From: Castellaniella sp049671645
GTDB taxonomy: Bacteria; Pseudomonadota; Gammaproteobacteria; Burkholderiales; Burkholderiaceae_B
Length of the DNA stretch: 64,000 nt
Reading direction: 5' to 3'
NCBI RefSeq assembly: GCF_049671645.1
Contig: NZ_JBATVG010000013.1
Coordinates: forward strand, 137,560-201,559
In this document: one piece after another, positions 1 to 9,552 of the stretch
Numbering within the stretch: position 1 is the stretch's first letter
Layout of the letters: each line of letters starts with the position of its first letter
Notes under the pieces: model-generated
Databases searched by the model: none
The model's input: the letters and a program-made list of their open reading frames with translations, nothing else
What the model was told of the DNA's origin: nothing
Made by a program: the position numbers and the translations under genes

Positions 1-138
1 CGCATCCACCCCAGGTTCCGTACTGGACTGGATGGCCGGGCGGATGGCCCCGGCATAATTGCCCAGGTGAGGGGTGCCGGACGTCGTGATGCCCGTCAGG
101 ACCCGGGTCTGCGCCGGGGATTTCGCGGAAGAATTCAT
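1..138 (-). CDS. trpS: Tryptophanyl-tRNA synthetase, N-terminal fragment
   Basis: This is the first 46 codons of a class I aminoacyl-tRNA synthetase that charges tRNA-Trp in the cytoplasm. The gene runs off the left edge. The ATG is at 136-138, with an AGG-containing ribosome site about 8 bases upstream. The peptide reads RVLTGITTSGTPHLGNYAGA from residue 12, which is the usual N-terminal strand of TrpS followed by the HIGH-type ATP motif, here PHLGN. Only the start is visible, so the KMSKS loop cannot be checked. It lies 42 bp downstream of zapE on the same strand and may be cotranscribed with it. Confidence 0.85.
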   Translation of the reverse strand, partial: MNSSAKSPAQTRVLTGITTSGTPHLGNYAGAIRPAIQSSTEPGVDA

Positions 139-180
139 CGATCTGCCTGATATTCGGATAAAGGGACGCCCTGCCCGGCC

Positions 181-1272
181 CTACAGCACCACGGCCGCCC
201 GGCGGGTTTCCGCCAGGTATTCCCGCGACTGCATTTCCATCAGACGCGACACCGTGCGGGCAAACTCGTTGGACATCGGCCCCTGAGTATAGAGTTCATC
301 GGCAGGACACTGGGCTGACAGGATCAGCTTGACCTTGTGGTCGTACAGCACATCCACCAGCCAGGTGAAGCGCCGGGCCTCGGAAGCCTGGCGCGGCGCC
401 ATGCGCGGCACGTCCGACACGATGATGGTCTGGAAACGATCGGCCAGGTCCAGATAGTCGTTCTGCGAGCGCGGCGTGCCGCACAAGGCCGTGAAATCGA
501 ACCAGACGACGGTCCCGGCCAGGGCCACGGCCTGGATCTCGCGGTTCTCGATCAGCAGGACCGGTTTCTGTTCCGCCGTGTCGGCCAGGCGATCAAACGC
601 CGATCGCAGCTCGTCGCGCGTGGCGGCGACGATGGGCGTGATGTAGGTGCGCAGCTGCGCCAGCGTGCGGCGGCGGTAATCCACCCCCGCATCCACATTC
701 AGGGTGTCCATCTTGTCCTGGATCAGGGCGATGGCCGGCAGGATCCGGTCGCGGTGCAGACCATCGGGATACAAGGTGGACGGTTCGTAGTTCGACGTCA
801 TCACGAATGACGTGCCGTATTCGAACAGGCGCATCAGCAGGCGATACAGGATCATCGCGTCGGCCACGTCGGAGACGTGGAACTCATCGAAGCAGATCAG
901 GCGATAACGCTTGGCGATGTTGCGGGCGACGTGGTCCAGAGGATCGGCCTCGCCGCTGACGGCGCGGATCTCCCGGTGCACGCCCCGCATGAATTCATGA
1001 AAATGCAGGCGGACCTTGCGCTTGACGGGCACCGTCAGGTAGAAAGCATCCATCAGGAAGCTTTTGCCGCGCCCCACCCCGCCCCACAGGTACACGCCGC
1101 GAGGCACGTCCGGGTGCAGGAACAGCTTTTTCAGCCGGCTGGAGCGTTGCCGCTTGAACTCGATCCAGTCGTCATAGTAGTGCTGCAGGCGCACGACGGC
1201 TGCGTGCTGGGCCTCGTCTGCGACGAAGCCCCGCTCACGCAGGGCCTGCGCGTAGTACGCGCTGACATCCAT
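181..1272 (-). CDS. zapE: Cell division protein ZapE (AFG1-family ATPase)
   Basis: P-loop ATPase of 363 residues, the normal length for bacterial ZapE/AFG1. Known members associate with the FtsZ ring late in division, particularly under stress. The Walker A motif GGVGRGKS is at residues 64-71 and the Walker B motif ICFDEF at about 126-131, followed by the HVSDVADAM stretch typical of the family. There is no signal peptide. The start codon is 6 bp after the lpdA stop, so it is probably the last gene of the odhA-odhB-lpdA transcript. This position is common in Bordetella-type genomes and does not imply a metabolic role. Confidence 0.9.
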   Translation of the reverse strand: MDVSAYYAQALRERGFVADEAQHAAVVRLQHYYDDWIEFKRQRSSRLKKLFLHPDVPRGVYLWGGVGRGKSFLMDAFYLTVPVKRKVRLHFHEFMRGVHREIRAVSGEADPLDHVARNIAKRYRLICFDEFHVSDVADAMILYRLLMRLFEYGTSFVMTSNYEPSTLYPDGLHRDRILPAIALIQDKMDTLNVDAGVDYRRRTLAQLRTYITPIVAATRDELRSAFDRLADTAEQKPVLLIENREIQAVALAGTVVWFDFTALCGTPRSQNDYLDLADRFQTIIVSDVPRMAPRQASEARRFTWLVDVLYDHKVKLILSAQCPADELYTQGPMSNEFARTVSRLMEMQSREYLAETRRAAVVL

Positions 1273-1278
1273 CGGCGA

Positions 1279-2706
1279 CTACAGATTCAGCGTGCGCTTG
1301 TCCACCGCCAGGGCGGCTTCCTTGACGGCTTCGGACAGCGTCGGGTGCGCATGGCAGATCCGGGCGATGTCCTCGGCGGCGCCGCGGAATTCCATGATGG
1401 TGACGGCTTCGGCAATCAGTTCGGACGCCATCGGCCCGACGATGTGCACGCCCAGGACTTCATCGGTCTTGGCATCGGCCAGGATCTTGACGAAGCCGGT
1501 CGTGTCGCCCAGGGCGCGCGCGCGGCCATTGGCCATGAACGGGAAGGACCCGGCCTTGTAATCGCGGCCGTCGGCCTTCAGGGCCTGTTCGGTCTTGCCG
1601 ACCCAGGCGACTTCCGGCGAGGTATAGATCACCCAGGGAATCGTGTCGAAATTCACGTGCCCGTGCTGACCGGCGATGCGCTCGGCCACGGCCACGCCTT
1701 CTTCTTCGGCCTTATGCGCCAGCATCGGGCCGCGCACCACGTCGCCCACCGCCCAGACGTTGGCCAGATTGCTGCGGCAGTCTTCGTCGACCACCACGAA
1801 GCCGCGCTCGTCGAGCTTCAAGCCCACGACGTCGGCGCCCAGGCCCTGGGTGTTGGGCACGCGGCCGATCGACACGATCAGCCGATCCACCGCCAGTTTC
1901 TGGTCAGCGCCGGCGGCGTCCGCGTACTGGATGTTCACGCCCTTGGCGGAGGATTTGACTTCGCCGATGCGCACGCCGGTCTGGATGTCCAGGCCTTGTT
2001 TCGTCAGGGCCTTCTGCGCTTCCTTGGCCACATCGCGGTCCACGGCGCCCAGGAAATCGGGCATGGCTTCCAGGATGGTGACTTCGGACCCCAGGCGACG
2101 CCAGACGCTGCCCATTTCCAGGCCGATCACGCCCGCGCCGATGATACCCAGTTTCTTGGGCACGGCGGGAATGCGCAGGGCGCCGTCATTGGACAGGATC
2201 TGTTCCTCGTCGAAGGGCAGGCCCGGCAGTTCGCGGGCGCTGGAGCCCGTCGCGACGATCACGTGACGGCCTTCCAGGTCTTCCTCGGTCTTGCCGGCAA
2301 CCTTCACCGACCAGCCGAAATCGGTCTTGGCCGCCAGCGACCCCGTGCCGTGGAAGAAGGACACCTTGTTCTTCTTGAACAGATACAGGATGCCTTCGTT
2401 GTTCTGCTTGACCACCGTGTCCTTGCGTCCGACCAGCTTGGCAAGATCCAGGCTGACGCCCTTGGCGGTGATCCCGTGCTCGGCGAAATGATGGTTCACC
2501 TGATCGTAGTGTTCGGAGGACTGCAGCAGCGCCTTGGACGGGATACAGCCCACGTTGGTGCAGGTGCCGCCCGGGGCGGGCTTGCCGGCGGCATTGCTCC
2601 AGGCGTCCACGCAGGCCACGGCCAGACCCAGCTGGGCGGCGCGGATGGCGGCGATATAGCCACCGGGGCCCGCACCGATCACGATTACATCAAATTGTTT
2701 TGCCAT
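1279..2706 (-). CDS. lpdA: Dihydrolipoyl dehydrogenase (E3) of 2-oxoglutarate dehydrogenase
   Basis: FAD flavoprotein of 475 residues that reoxidises the dihydrolipoyl groups of OdhB and passes the electrons to NAD+. The N-terminal FAD-binding motif GAGPGG is at 11-16. The redox-active disulfide motif GGTCTNVGCIPSK supplies Cys49 and Cys54. The C-terminal HAHPTLSEA segment carries the catalytic His-Glu pair contributed by the partner subunit. A central GAGVIGLEMG motif binds NAD. It follows odhB on the same strand after 61 bp that hold a hairpin. It is dedicated to this complex by position but could also serve other lipoyl enzymes. Confidence 0.96.
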   Translation of the reverse strand: MAKQFDVIVIGAGPGGYIAAIRAAQLGLAVACVDAWSNAAGKPAPGGTCTNVGCIPSKALLQSSEHYDQVNHHFAEHGITAKGVSLDLAKLVGRKDTVVKQNNEGILYLFKKNKVSFFHGTGSLAAKTDFGWSVKVAGKTEEDLEGRHVIVATGSSARELPGLPFDEEQILSNDGALRIPAVPKKLGIIGAGVIGLEMGSVWRRLGSEVTILEAMPDFLGAVDRDVAKEAQKALTKQGLDIQTGVRIGEVKSSAKGVNIQYADAAGADQKLAVDRLIVSIGRVPNTQGLGADVVGLKLDERGFVVVDEDCRSNLANVWAVGDVVRGPMLAHKAEEEGVAVAERIAGQHGHVNFDTIPWVIYTSPEVAWVGKTEQALKADGRDYKAGSFPFMANGRARALGDTTGFVKILADAKTDEVLGVHIVGPMASELIAEAVTIMEFRGAAEDIARICHAHPTLSEAVKEAALAVDKRTLNL

Positions 2707-2723
2707 GTTCTTCTCTCAAAACG

Positions 2724-2743
2724 ACGCACCCCGAAGGGTGCGT
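2724..2743 (-). other. Intercistronic hairpin between odhB and lpdA
   Basis: Perfect inverted repeat ACGCACCC / GGGTGCGT with a four-base CGAA loop in the 61-bp gap between odhB and lpdA. There is no U-run after it in the direction of transcription, so a full terminator is unlikely. An mRNA-processing or 3'-end stabilising hairpin that adjusts E2 to E3 expression is possible. Confidence 0.5.
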
Positions 2744-2767
2744 ACCGGATTACGTCAAAGCGGTGGA

Positions 2768-3976
2768 TCAGACGCTCAGCAGCAGGCGCTGCGGGTCTTC
2801 CAGGGCTTCTTTCATGGCCACCAGGGCCAGCACGGCTTCGCGGCCGTCGATGATCCGGTGGTCATAGGACAGGGCCAGGTAGTTCATCGGACGGATCACG
2901 ACCTGACCGTTTTCCGCGACCGGGCGATCCTTGGTGGCATGGATGCCCAGGATGGCCGATTGCGGCGGGTTGATAATCGGGGTCGACAGCATCGAACCGA
3001 ATACGCCGCCGTTGGAGATCGAGAAGGTCCCGCCGGTCAGTTCATCCAGAGTGAGCTTGCCGTCCTGGGCGCGGCGCCCGAAGTCGGCGATCTGCTTTTC
3101 GATGTCGGCCAGCGACAATTGATCGGCATTGCGCAGGATGGGCACCACCAGGCCACGCGGACTGCCCACCGCCACGCCGATGTCGAAATAGCCGTGGTAG
3201 ATGATGTCCTTGCCGTCCACCGAGGCGTTGACCACCGGATAGCGCTTGAGCGCCGCGACGGCCGCCTTGACGAAGAAAGACGTGAAGCCGAGCTTGACGC
3301 CGTGTTCCTTTTCGAAGGCTTCCTTGTATTTCTTGCGCAGATCCATGATGGCCTGCATGTTGACCTCGTTGAAGGTCGTCAGGATGGCGTTTTCGGTTTG
3401 CGACTGGATCAGGCGTTCGGCCACGCGGGCGCGCAGACGGCTCATGGGCACGCGCTGTTCCGGGCGCCCGTCCAGGCCGACCGGGACCGGAGCGGCCGGC
3501 GTGGCCGGAGCGGCGGCGGCCGAGGCGTTCAGGGCATCGCCCTTGGTGACGCGGCCTGCGCGGCCCGTGCCTTCCACCGTGGCGGGGTCGATGCCTTTTT
3601 CGGACAGGATCTTGCCCGCGGCCGGCGAGGCCGCGGAGGATTTGGCGGCCGGCGCCGGGGCCGCGGCAGCGGCGGCAGGTGCGGCTGCGGCGGCAGGTGC
3701 GGCTTCAGCCTTCGGAGCGGCAGCGGCAGCCTTGGCGGCGGTATCGATGCGGGCCAGGACTTCGCCCGAGGTCACGGTGCTGCCGTCGCCCTTGACGATT
3801 TCGGACAACACGCCCGAGGCAGGGGCCGGCACTTCCAGCACGACCTTGTCCGTTTCGACTTCGATCAGGATCTCATCGGCTTCGACGGCTTCACCCGGCT
3901 GCTTTTTCCAGTTCAGCAAGGTGGCTTCGGAGATGGATTCGGAAAGCTGGGGAACGAGAACTTCGGTAATGGCCAT
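2768..3976 (-). CDS. odhB: 2-oxoglutarate dehydrogenase E2, dihydrolipoyl succinyltransferase
   Basis: 402-residue E2 core of the 2-oxoglutarate dehydrogenase complex; it transfers succinyl from lipoate to CoA. The single lipoyl domain spans about residues 1-77 with the lipoylated lysine in VETDKVV (Lys44). An Ala/Pro-rich hinge at about 80-115 leads to a peripheral-subunit-binding domain (about 117-150). The catalytic acyltransferase domain ends with SYDHRIIDG, giving His373 and Asp377. The start is the ATG at 3976, after a GGAAAAA ribosome site. It sits between odhA (39 bp upstream) and lpdA in one transcription unit. Confidence 0.96.
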   Translation of the reverse strand: MAITEVLVPQLSESISEATLLNWKKQPGEAVEADEILIEVETDKVVLEVPAPASGVLSEIVKGDGSTVTSGEVLARIDTAAKAAAAAPKAEAAPAAAAAPAAAAAAPAPAAKSSAASPAAGKILSEKGIDPATVEGTGRAGRVTKGDALNASAAAAPATPAAPVPVGLDGRPEQRVPMSRLRARVAERLIQSQTENAILTTFNEVNMQAIMDLRKKYKEAFEKEHGVKLGFTSFFVKAAVAALKRYPVVNASVDGKDIIYHGYFDIGVAVGSPRGLVVPILRNADQLSLADIEKQIADFGRRAQDGKLTLDELTGGTFSISNGGVFGSMLSTPIINPPQSAILGIHATKDRPVAENGQVVIRPMNYLALSYDHRIIDGREAVLALVAMKEALEDPQRLLLSV

Positions 3977-4015
3977 AATGATTTTTCCGGTATGTCAGTC
4001 TTTGAATAGGTCGGT

Positions 4016-6895
4016 TTATTTGATCAGCGAGAAGCTTTTCAGTTTCGGCGCGAAGGCCTGCTCGATCAGGGCGTGCTGCTGTTCCTGGTGTTTGGCCAGG
4101 TAGCCCACGGCCGGCGAAGCCGAAGCCGGACGGCCGGCATAGCCCAGTTTCTGACCATCGTTCATGTTCTCGTACAGATGATGCTGCACGTAGAACCACG
4201 GCCCCTGGTTCTGCGGTTCGTCCTGCACCCAGACCAGTTCCTTGGCGTTCTCGTACTTCTGCAGTTCGGTCTGGAAGGACTTGTGCGCGAACGGATAGAG
4301 CTGCTCGATGCGCAGGATGGCGACGTCCTTGCGGTTCTGTTCGTCGCGGGCATGGACCAGGTCGTAGTAGACCTTGCCGGAACACACCAGCACGCGCTTG
4401 ACGTCCGCCGGCACGATGTCGGCGCTGACTTCGCCGATGACAGGCTGGAAGGTGCCTGTGGCCAGATCGTCCAGCGGGGAAGTCGCCGCCTTGTTGCGCA
4501 GCAGCGACTTGGGCGTGAAGATCACCAGCGGCTTGCGGAACTGACGGATCATCTGGCGGCGCAGCACGTGGAAGATCTGCGCGCCATTGGTGGGCTGCAC
4601 GACCTGCATGTTGTTGTCGGCGCACAGTTGCAGGAAACGCTCGATCCGAGCGGACGAGTGTTCCGGCCCCTGGCCTTCGTAGCCGTGCGGCAGCATCAGC
4701 ACCAGGCCGCAGGCCCGGCCCCATTTGGCCTCGCCCGAGGCGATGAACTGGTCGATGACGACCTGGGCGCCGTTGGCGAAGTCGCCGAACTGGGCTTCCC
4801 AGATGGTGAGGATGTTGGGTTCCGCCGTGGCGTAGCCGTACTCGAAACCCAGCACGGCAGCTTCGGAGAGCACCGAGTCGATGACGGTGAACGGCGCCTG
4901 GCTTTCGGAGACGTTCTGCAGCGGGATGTAGGACCCGGCATCCCAGCGCTCGCGCTTCTGGTCATGCAGCACCGCATGGCGGTGGGTGAACGTGCCCCGG
5001 CCCGAATCCTGGCCGGTGATGCGAATGGCATAGCCATTGGCCACCAGCGTGGCAAACGCCAGGTGCTCGCCCATGCCCCAGTCGATCGGGTGTTCGCCGC
5101 GGGCCATGGCCAGACGGTCGTTCAGCAGCTTGTTGACCAGGGGGTGAACGGTAAAGCCTTCCGGCACCTGAGTCAGTTTTTCGCCGATGCGGGTCAGTTC
5201 GGCCAGCGGCACGCCGGTGTCGGCATGGTCGGTCCATTTGGCGCCCAGGAACGACGACCAGTCGGTGGCGTACTTGTTTTTATAGTCGGTCAGGACGGGC
5301 TCGACCGTGCGCTGGCCGTCTTCCATCAGCTGGCGATAGTCCTTGACCATCTGGTCGGGCTCGCCGTCGGCCAGAATGCCCTGGGCCACCAGGCGATCCG
5401 CGTACAGCTTGCGGGTGCCGGGGTGCTTGCCGATGCTCTTGTACATCAGCGGCTGGGTCAGGGACGGGGTGTCCTGCTCGTTGTGGCCCAATTTGCGGAA
5501 GCAGACGATATCCACCACCACGTCGTGGCCGAACTGCTGGCGGTAATCCAGGGCCAGTTTCGTCGCGAAGACCACGGCTTCGGGATCGTCGCCGTTGACG
5601 TGGAAGACCGGGGCTTCGATCATCTTGACCACGTCCGTGCAATACAGCGTGGAGCGCGTGTCGCGCGGGTCGGAGGTCGTGAAGCCGATCTGGTTGTTGA
5701 TGACGATGTGCAGCGTGCCGCCGGTGCCGTAGCCCCGGGTCTGAGCCAGATTCAGGGTTTCCATGACCACGCCCTGACCGGCGAAGGCCGCGTCGCCGTG
5801 CACCAGCACGGGCAGCACCTGATCGCCCTTGGGATCGGCGCGACGGTCCTGGCGGGCGCGCACGCTGCCTTCCACCACCGGGTTGACGATTTCCAGGTGC
5901 GACGGGTTGAATGCCAGCGACAGATGCAGCGGGCCGCCGCGCGTGGACAGGTCGCTGGAAAAGCCGTTGTGGTATTTGACGTCGCCGTCGCTGAGCGCCT
6001 GGGTATGCTTGCCCTCGAATTCGGCGAACAGGTCACCGGGCATCTTGCCCATGATATTGACCAGCAGATTCAGGCGGCCCCGGTGGGCCATGCCGACGAC
6101 GATTTCCTGCACGCCGTTTTCACCGGCATGATTGACGACTTCGTCCATGGAGGCGATGAAGCTTTCGCCGCCTTCCAGGGAAAAGCGCTTCTGGCCGACG
6201 TATTTCGTATGCAGAAAACGTTCCAGGCCTTCGGCTTCGGTGACCTGCTGCAGAATATTGCGTTTCTGCTCGACGGTGAATTCGGGCACCCCCAGGGTGG
6301 ATTCCAGGCGTTCCTGGATCCAGCGCTTCACGGCCGGGTCGGAGATATGCATGAACTCCACGCCGACGTTGCGGCAATAGGTATCCTGCAGCGCCTTCAG
6401 GATGTCCCGCATGGTCATCGTGTCGGCTTTGGTGAAATAGGTGTTCGTCGCCGAATAGATCTGGTCCAGATCGGCTTCGGACAAACCGTAGAAGGCGGGA
6501 TCCAGTTCGGGGATGGCGGGACGGTCGCGGCGTTTCAGCGGATCGAGCTGGGCAATGCGCGAACCCAGCGAGCGATATGCCGCGATGATGGACTGGACGT
6601 AAACCTGTTTGCTGGCGATGGCCAGGGCTTGATCCGATGCCTGCGCCGGCCGCACCTGAAAGGCGTTTTCGCGAGCCCGCAGGGCAAAGGAAGCGACGAT
6701 GGGGGCGTGAGCCTGATCGCGGGTGGCTTCGCGGCCATCAGCAGCCGGCTGGTGCTGAAGCTGATCGAAGTAGCTGCGCCACTGGTCTGGAATGGAACCC
6801 GGATTATCGAGATAGTCTTCGTAGAGTTCTTCTACGTAAGGCGCGTTGGCGCCAAAAAGATAAGAATTAGATTGGAGTTCTTGTTCCGTTGACAT
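4016..6895 (-). CDS. odhA: 2-oxoglutarate dehydrogenase E1
   Basis: Thiamine-diphosphate E1 enzyme of 959 residues that decarboxylates 2-oxoglutarate and succinylates the OdhB lipoyl arm. The N-terminal segment YLFGANAPYVEELYEDYL is the E1o region thought to bind E2. The VGMAHRGRLN motif and a later HGYEGQGPEHSSAR stretch are hallmarks of E1o. A GTG at 6907 would add four residues, but AGGTG lies about 9 bases before the ATG at 6895 and overlaps that GTG, so the ATG is preferred. It is the first gene of the odhA-odhB-lpdA-zapE operon and is divergent from maeB. Confidence 0.96.
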   Translation of the reverse strand: MSTEQELQSNSYLFGANAPYVEELYEDYLDNPGSIPDQWRSYFDQLQHQPAADGREATRDQAHAPIVASFALRARENAFQVRPAQASDQALAIASKQVYVQSIIAAYRSLGSRIAQLDPLKRRDRPAIPELDPAFYGLSEADLDQIYSATNTYFTKADTMTMRDILKALQDTYCRNVGVEFMHISDPAVKRWIQERLESTLGVPEFTVEQKRNILQQVTEAEGLERFLHTKYVGQKRFSLEGGESFIASMDEVVNHAGENGVQEIVVGMAHRGRLNLLVNIMGKMPGDLFAEFEGKHTQALSDGDVKYHNGFSSDLSTRGGPLHLSLAFNPSHLEIVNPVVEGSVRARQDRRADPKGDQVLPVLVHGDAAFAGQGVVMETLNLAQTRGYGTGGTLHIVINNQIGFTTSDPRDTRSTLYCTDVVKMIEAPVFHVNGDDPEAVVFATKLALDYRQQFGHDVVVDIVCFRKLGHNEQDTPSLTQPLMYKSIGKHPGTRKLYADRLVAQGILADGEPDQMVKDYRQLMEDGQRTVEPVLTDYKNKYATDWSSFLGAKWTDHADTGVPLAELTRIGEKLTQVPEGFTVHPLVNKLLNDRLAMARGEHPIDWGMGEHLAFATLVANGYAIRITGQDSGRGTFTHRHAVLHDQKRERWDAGSYIPLQNVSESQAPFTVIDSVLSEAAVLGFEYGYATAEPNILTIWEAQFGDFANGAQVVIDQFIASGEAKWGRACGLVLMLPHGYEGQGPEHSSARIERFLQLCADNNMQVVQPTNGAQIFHVLRRQMIRQFRKPLVIFTPKSLLRNKAATSPLDDLATGTFQPVIGEVSADIVPADVKRVLVCSGKVYYDLVHARDEQNRKDVAILRIEQLYPFAHKSFQTELQKYENAKELVWVQDEPQNQGPWFYVQHHLYENMNDGQKLGYAGRPASASPAVGYLAKHQEQQHALIEQAFAPKLKSFSLIK

Positions 6896-7034
6896 TGTGC
6901 GCTTCACCTGACGGGTGCTTCACCCGAACGATGCAGATTGAAAAACCTTCCGCGGCTCGGCCAGACCGATGAGCGGATAGCAGGGGCAGAAGGCTGATGT
7001 ACGACGCCTTGCATAAGCCGTATTAAGGCTAAAG

Positions 7035-7060
7035 TATACCCGTGTTGCCACGCGGGTATA
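7035..7060. promoter_or_regulatory. Palindromic operator candidate between odhA and maeB
   Basis: The 307-bp divergent region 6896-7202 has one clear signal. It is TATACCCG (7035-7042) and its exact reverse complement CGGGTATA (7053-7060), separated by 10 bases. Each outer half overlaps a possible -10 box: TATACT on the minus strand towards odhA (7033-7038) and TATAAA on the plus strand towards maeB (7057-7062). Neither has a good -35, as expected for regulated promoters. A dimeric regulator bound here could control both directions. The rest of the gap shows nothing recognisable. Confidence 0.45.
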
Positions 7061-7202
7061 AACTGACCAGCCCAAAACGCCCGGTCTATGCCCCTTTTCA
7101 CGAGATTGGCGTTGGTATTTACAAACACTTGTGCGGACCATGCCTTGCCCGGGCGGGTCGCGAAGATATCAGACCAATAAATCAGCAGGAGCACTCGTCA
7201 TC

Positions 7203-9497
7203 ATGAACTTGAAAGATGATCGCGCCAAAATGGCGCTTGATTACCACGCATTCCCGACACCCGGAAAGATTTCCGTCGTGCCCACCAAACCGCTGGCCAA
7301 CCAGGACGACCTGTCGCTGGCCTATTCGCCGGGGGTGGCCATCGCCAGCATGACCATCCACGCGGAAGGCGAAGCCGCCGCCGCCAAATACACGTCCCGC
7401 GCCAATCTGGTCGGCGTCGTGACCAACGGCACCGCCGTGCTGGGCCTGGGCAACATCGGCCCGCTGGCCGCCAAGCCCGTCATGGAGGGCAAGGGCTGCC
7501 TGTTCAAGAAATTCGCCGGCATCGATGTGTTCGACATCGAACTGAACGAGCACGACCCCGACAAGCTGGTGGACATCATCGCCGCCCTGGAACCGACGCT
7601 GGGCGGCATCAACCTGGAAGACATCAAGGCGCCGGAATGCTTCTACATCGAAAAGAAGCTGCGCGAACGCATGAAGATCCCCGTCTTCCACGACGACCAG
7701 CACGGCACGGCCATCATTTCCTCGGCCGCGGTCCTGAACGGCCTGAAAGTCGTCGACAAGGAAATCGGCAAGGTCAAGCTGGTCTGCTCGGGCGCCGGAG
7801 CCGCCGCCATCGCCTGCCTGGACCTGCTGGTCAAGCTGGGTGTTTCTCAGCAGAACATCTATGTGGTCGACTCGCGCGGCGTCATCTGGCAGGGCCGCGA
7901 TGAAAAGATGGAGCCCAACAAGGCCCGCTACGCGCAGCAGACCGATGCCCGCACGCTGGCGGACGTCTGCCGGGGCGCCGACGTTTTCCTGGGCTGCTCA
8001 GCCCCCGGCGTGCTGACGCAGGACATGGTGCGCAGCATGGCCGACCGGCCCCTGATCCTGGCCCTGGCCAACCCCGATCCGGAAATCCGCCCGGAAGACG
8101 CCAAGGCCGCTCGTCCGGATTGCATCGTCGCCACGGGTCGCTCCGATTACCCCAACCAGGTCAACAACGTCCTGTGCTTTCCCTTCATTTTCCGCGGCGC
8201 GATGGATTGCGGCGCAACCGTCATCAATGAAGAGATGAAGCTGGCTTGCGTCAAGGCCATCGCCGAACTGGCCGAGGCCGAAAGCAGCGCCGAGGTCGCG
8301 GGCGCCTATGCCGACCAGGACCTGTCCTTCGGGCCGGAATACATCATCCCCAAACCGTTCGACCCGCGCCTGATCATCAAGATCGCGCCGGCCGTGGCCG
8401 AAGCCGCCGCCGCATCCGGCGTGGCCCGGCGCCCCATCGAGGACATGGACGCCTACCGCCAGTCCCTGATGAGCATCGTCTACCATTCCGGCCAGTTGAT
8501 GCGCCCCCTGTTCCAGCAGGCGAAATCCGCGCCCAAGCGCGTGATCTACGCCGACGGCGAAGACGAACGCGTGCTGCGCGCCGCCCAGACGGTGCTCGAC
8601 GAGCAGATCGCCTGGCCCATTCTGGTGGGCCGGCCCTCCGTGATCGACATGCGCATCCGTAAATTCGGCCTGCGCCTGGTGCCCGGCCAGAATGTGGAAA
8701 TCGTGGACCCGGAAGACGATTCCCGTTTCAACGAAACCTGGACTGCGTACTACAAGCTGCGCGGCCGCGAAGGCGTGACGCCCGACATCGCCAAGGCCAT
8801 GGTGCGCAAGCACAACTCCCTGATCGGCGTGATGCTGCTGCAGCGCGGCGACGCAGACGCCATGATCTGCGGGGTGGCCAGCCGCTTCGACAATCAGCTG
8901 AAATACGTGCAGGAAGTCATCGGCCTGAAACCGACGGCCCGCACCTACGCGGCGATGAACGTGCTGATGCTGCCGACGCAGACGCTGTTCATCTGCGACA
9001 CGCACGTCAACGAGAACCCGGACGCGGAACAGATCGCCGACATGACGATCCAGGCCGCGGAAGAAGTCCGCCGCTTCGGCATCGTGCCGAAGATCGCCCT
9101 GCTCTCGCATTCCAACTTCGGCAGCCGCCCCACGGCGTCCTCGCTGAAGATGGCTGAAGCCCGCCGCCTGATCGCGGAACGCGCTCCGAACCTGGAAGTG
9201 GACGGGGAAATGCACGCGGATTCCGCCCTGTCGGAACCGATTCGCACCAAGGCCTACCCCGACACGATGCTGAAGGGGCCAGCCAATCTGCTGATCATGC
9301 CCAACCTGGATGCCGGAAACATCACCTACAACATGCTGAAGATGACCGGCAGCCATGGGGTGGCGATGGGCCCGGTGCTGCTGGGCGCGGCGCGCCCGGT
9401 GCACATCCTGACGACCAGTTCCACCGTGCGGCGCATCATCAACATGACGGCTCTGGCCGTGGTGGATGCCCAGCAAGAGGTCGGCGAAGCGGTCTGA
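7203..9497 (+). CDS. maeB: NADP-dependent malic enzyme with phosphotransacetylase-like C-terminus
   Basis: 764-residue MaeB-type malic enzyme that oxidatively decarboxylates malate to pyruvate and makes NADPH. The malic enzyme part covers about residues 1-430, starting with MALDYHAFPTPGKI and containing VFHDDQHGTAI and the dinucleotide-binding VCSGAGAAAIACLDL. Residues of about 440-764 match the phosphate acetyltransferase fold, which in MaeB proteins is regulatory rather than catalytic. Upstream in-frame starts from 7131 exist, but AGGAG lies 11 bases before the ATG at 7203 and homology begins there. It is divergent from odhA and ends at a strong terminator. Confidence 0.95.
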   Translation: MNLKDDRAKMALDYHAFPTPGKISVVPTKPLANQDDLSLAYSPGVAIASMTIHAEGEAAAAKYTSRANLVGVVTNGTAVLGLGNIGPLAAKPVMEGKGCLFKKFAGIDVFDIELNEHDPDKLVDIIAALEPTLGGINLEDIKAPECFYIEKKLRERMKIPVFHDDQHGTAIISSAAVLNGLKVVDKEIGKVKLVCSGAGAAAIACLDLLVKLGVSQQNIYVVDSRGVIWQGRDEKMEPNKARYAQQTDARTLADVCRGADVFLGCSAPGVLTQDMVRSMADRPLILALANPDPEIRPEDAKAARPDCIVATGRSDYPNQVNNVLCFPFIFRGAMDCGATVINEEMKLACVKAIAELAEAESSAEVAGAYADQDLSFGPEYIIPKPFDPRLIIKIAPAVAEAAAASGVARRPIEDMDAYRQSLMSIVYHSGQLMRPLFQQAKSAPKRVIYADGEDERVLRAAQTVLDEQIAWPILVGRPSVIDMRIRKFGLRLVPGQNVEIVDPEDDSRFNETWTAYYKLRGREGVTPDIAKAMVRKHNSLIGVMLLQRGDADAMICGVASRFDNQLKYVQEVIGLKPTARTYAAMNVLMLPTQTLFICDTHVNENPDAEQIADMTIQAAEEVRRFGIVPKIALLSHSNFGSRPTASSLKMAEARRLIAERAPNLEVDGEMHADSALSEPIRTKAYPDTMLKGPANLLIMPNLDAGNITYNMLKMTGSHGVAMGPVLLGAARPVHILTTSSTVRRIINMTALAVVDAQQEVGEAV

Positions 9498-9515
9498 TCC
9501 GCGTGCGCCGCCATT

Positions 9516-9552
9516 AAAAGCCGGGCCGTCTCCCAAGACGGCCCGGCTTTTT
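9516..9552. terminator. Bidirectional terminator after maeB
   Basis: A 12-bp GC-rich stem (GCCGGGCCGTCT / AGACGGCCCGGC) with a four-base loop is flanked by AAAA on the left and TTTTT on the right. It can end maeB transcripts from the left and those of the convergent dehydrogenase gene from the right. The T-tract touches the stop codon of that gene. Confidence 0.9.

Noticed and set aside
877..2853. 658-codon plus-strand frame opposite zapE, lpdA and odhB
   Set aside because: Spans three real minus-strand genes and their gaps; low-complexity His/Asp/Gly-rich product typical of antisense frames.
4073..6892. 939-codon open frame on the plus strand opposite odhA
   Set aside because: It is the exact antisense of a well-conserved E1o gene. 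GC-rich codon bias removes stops from the opposite frame; no homology or ribosome site.
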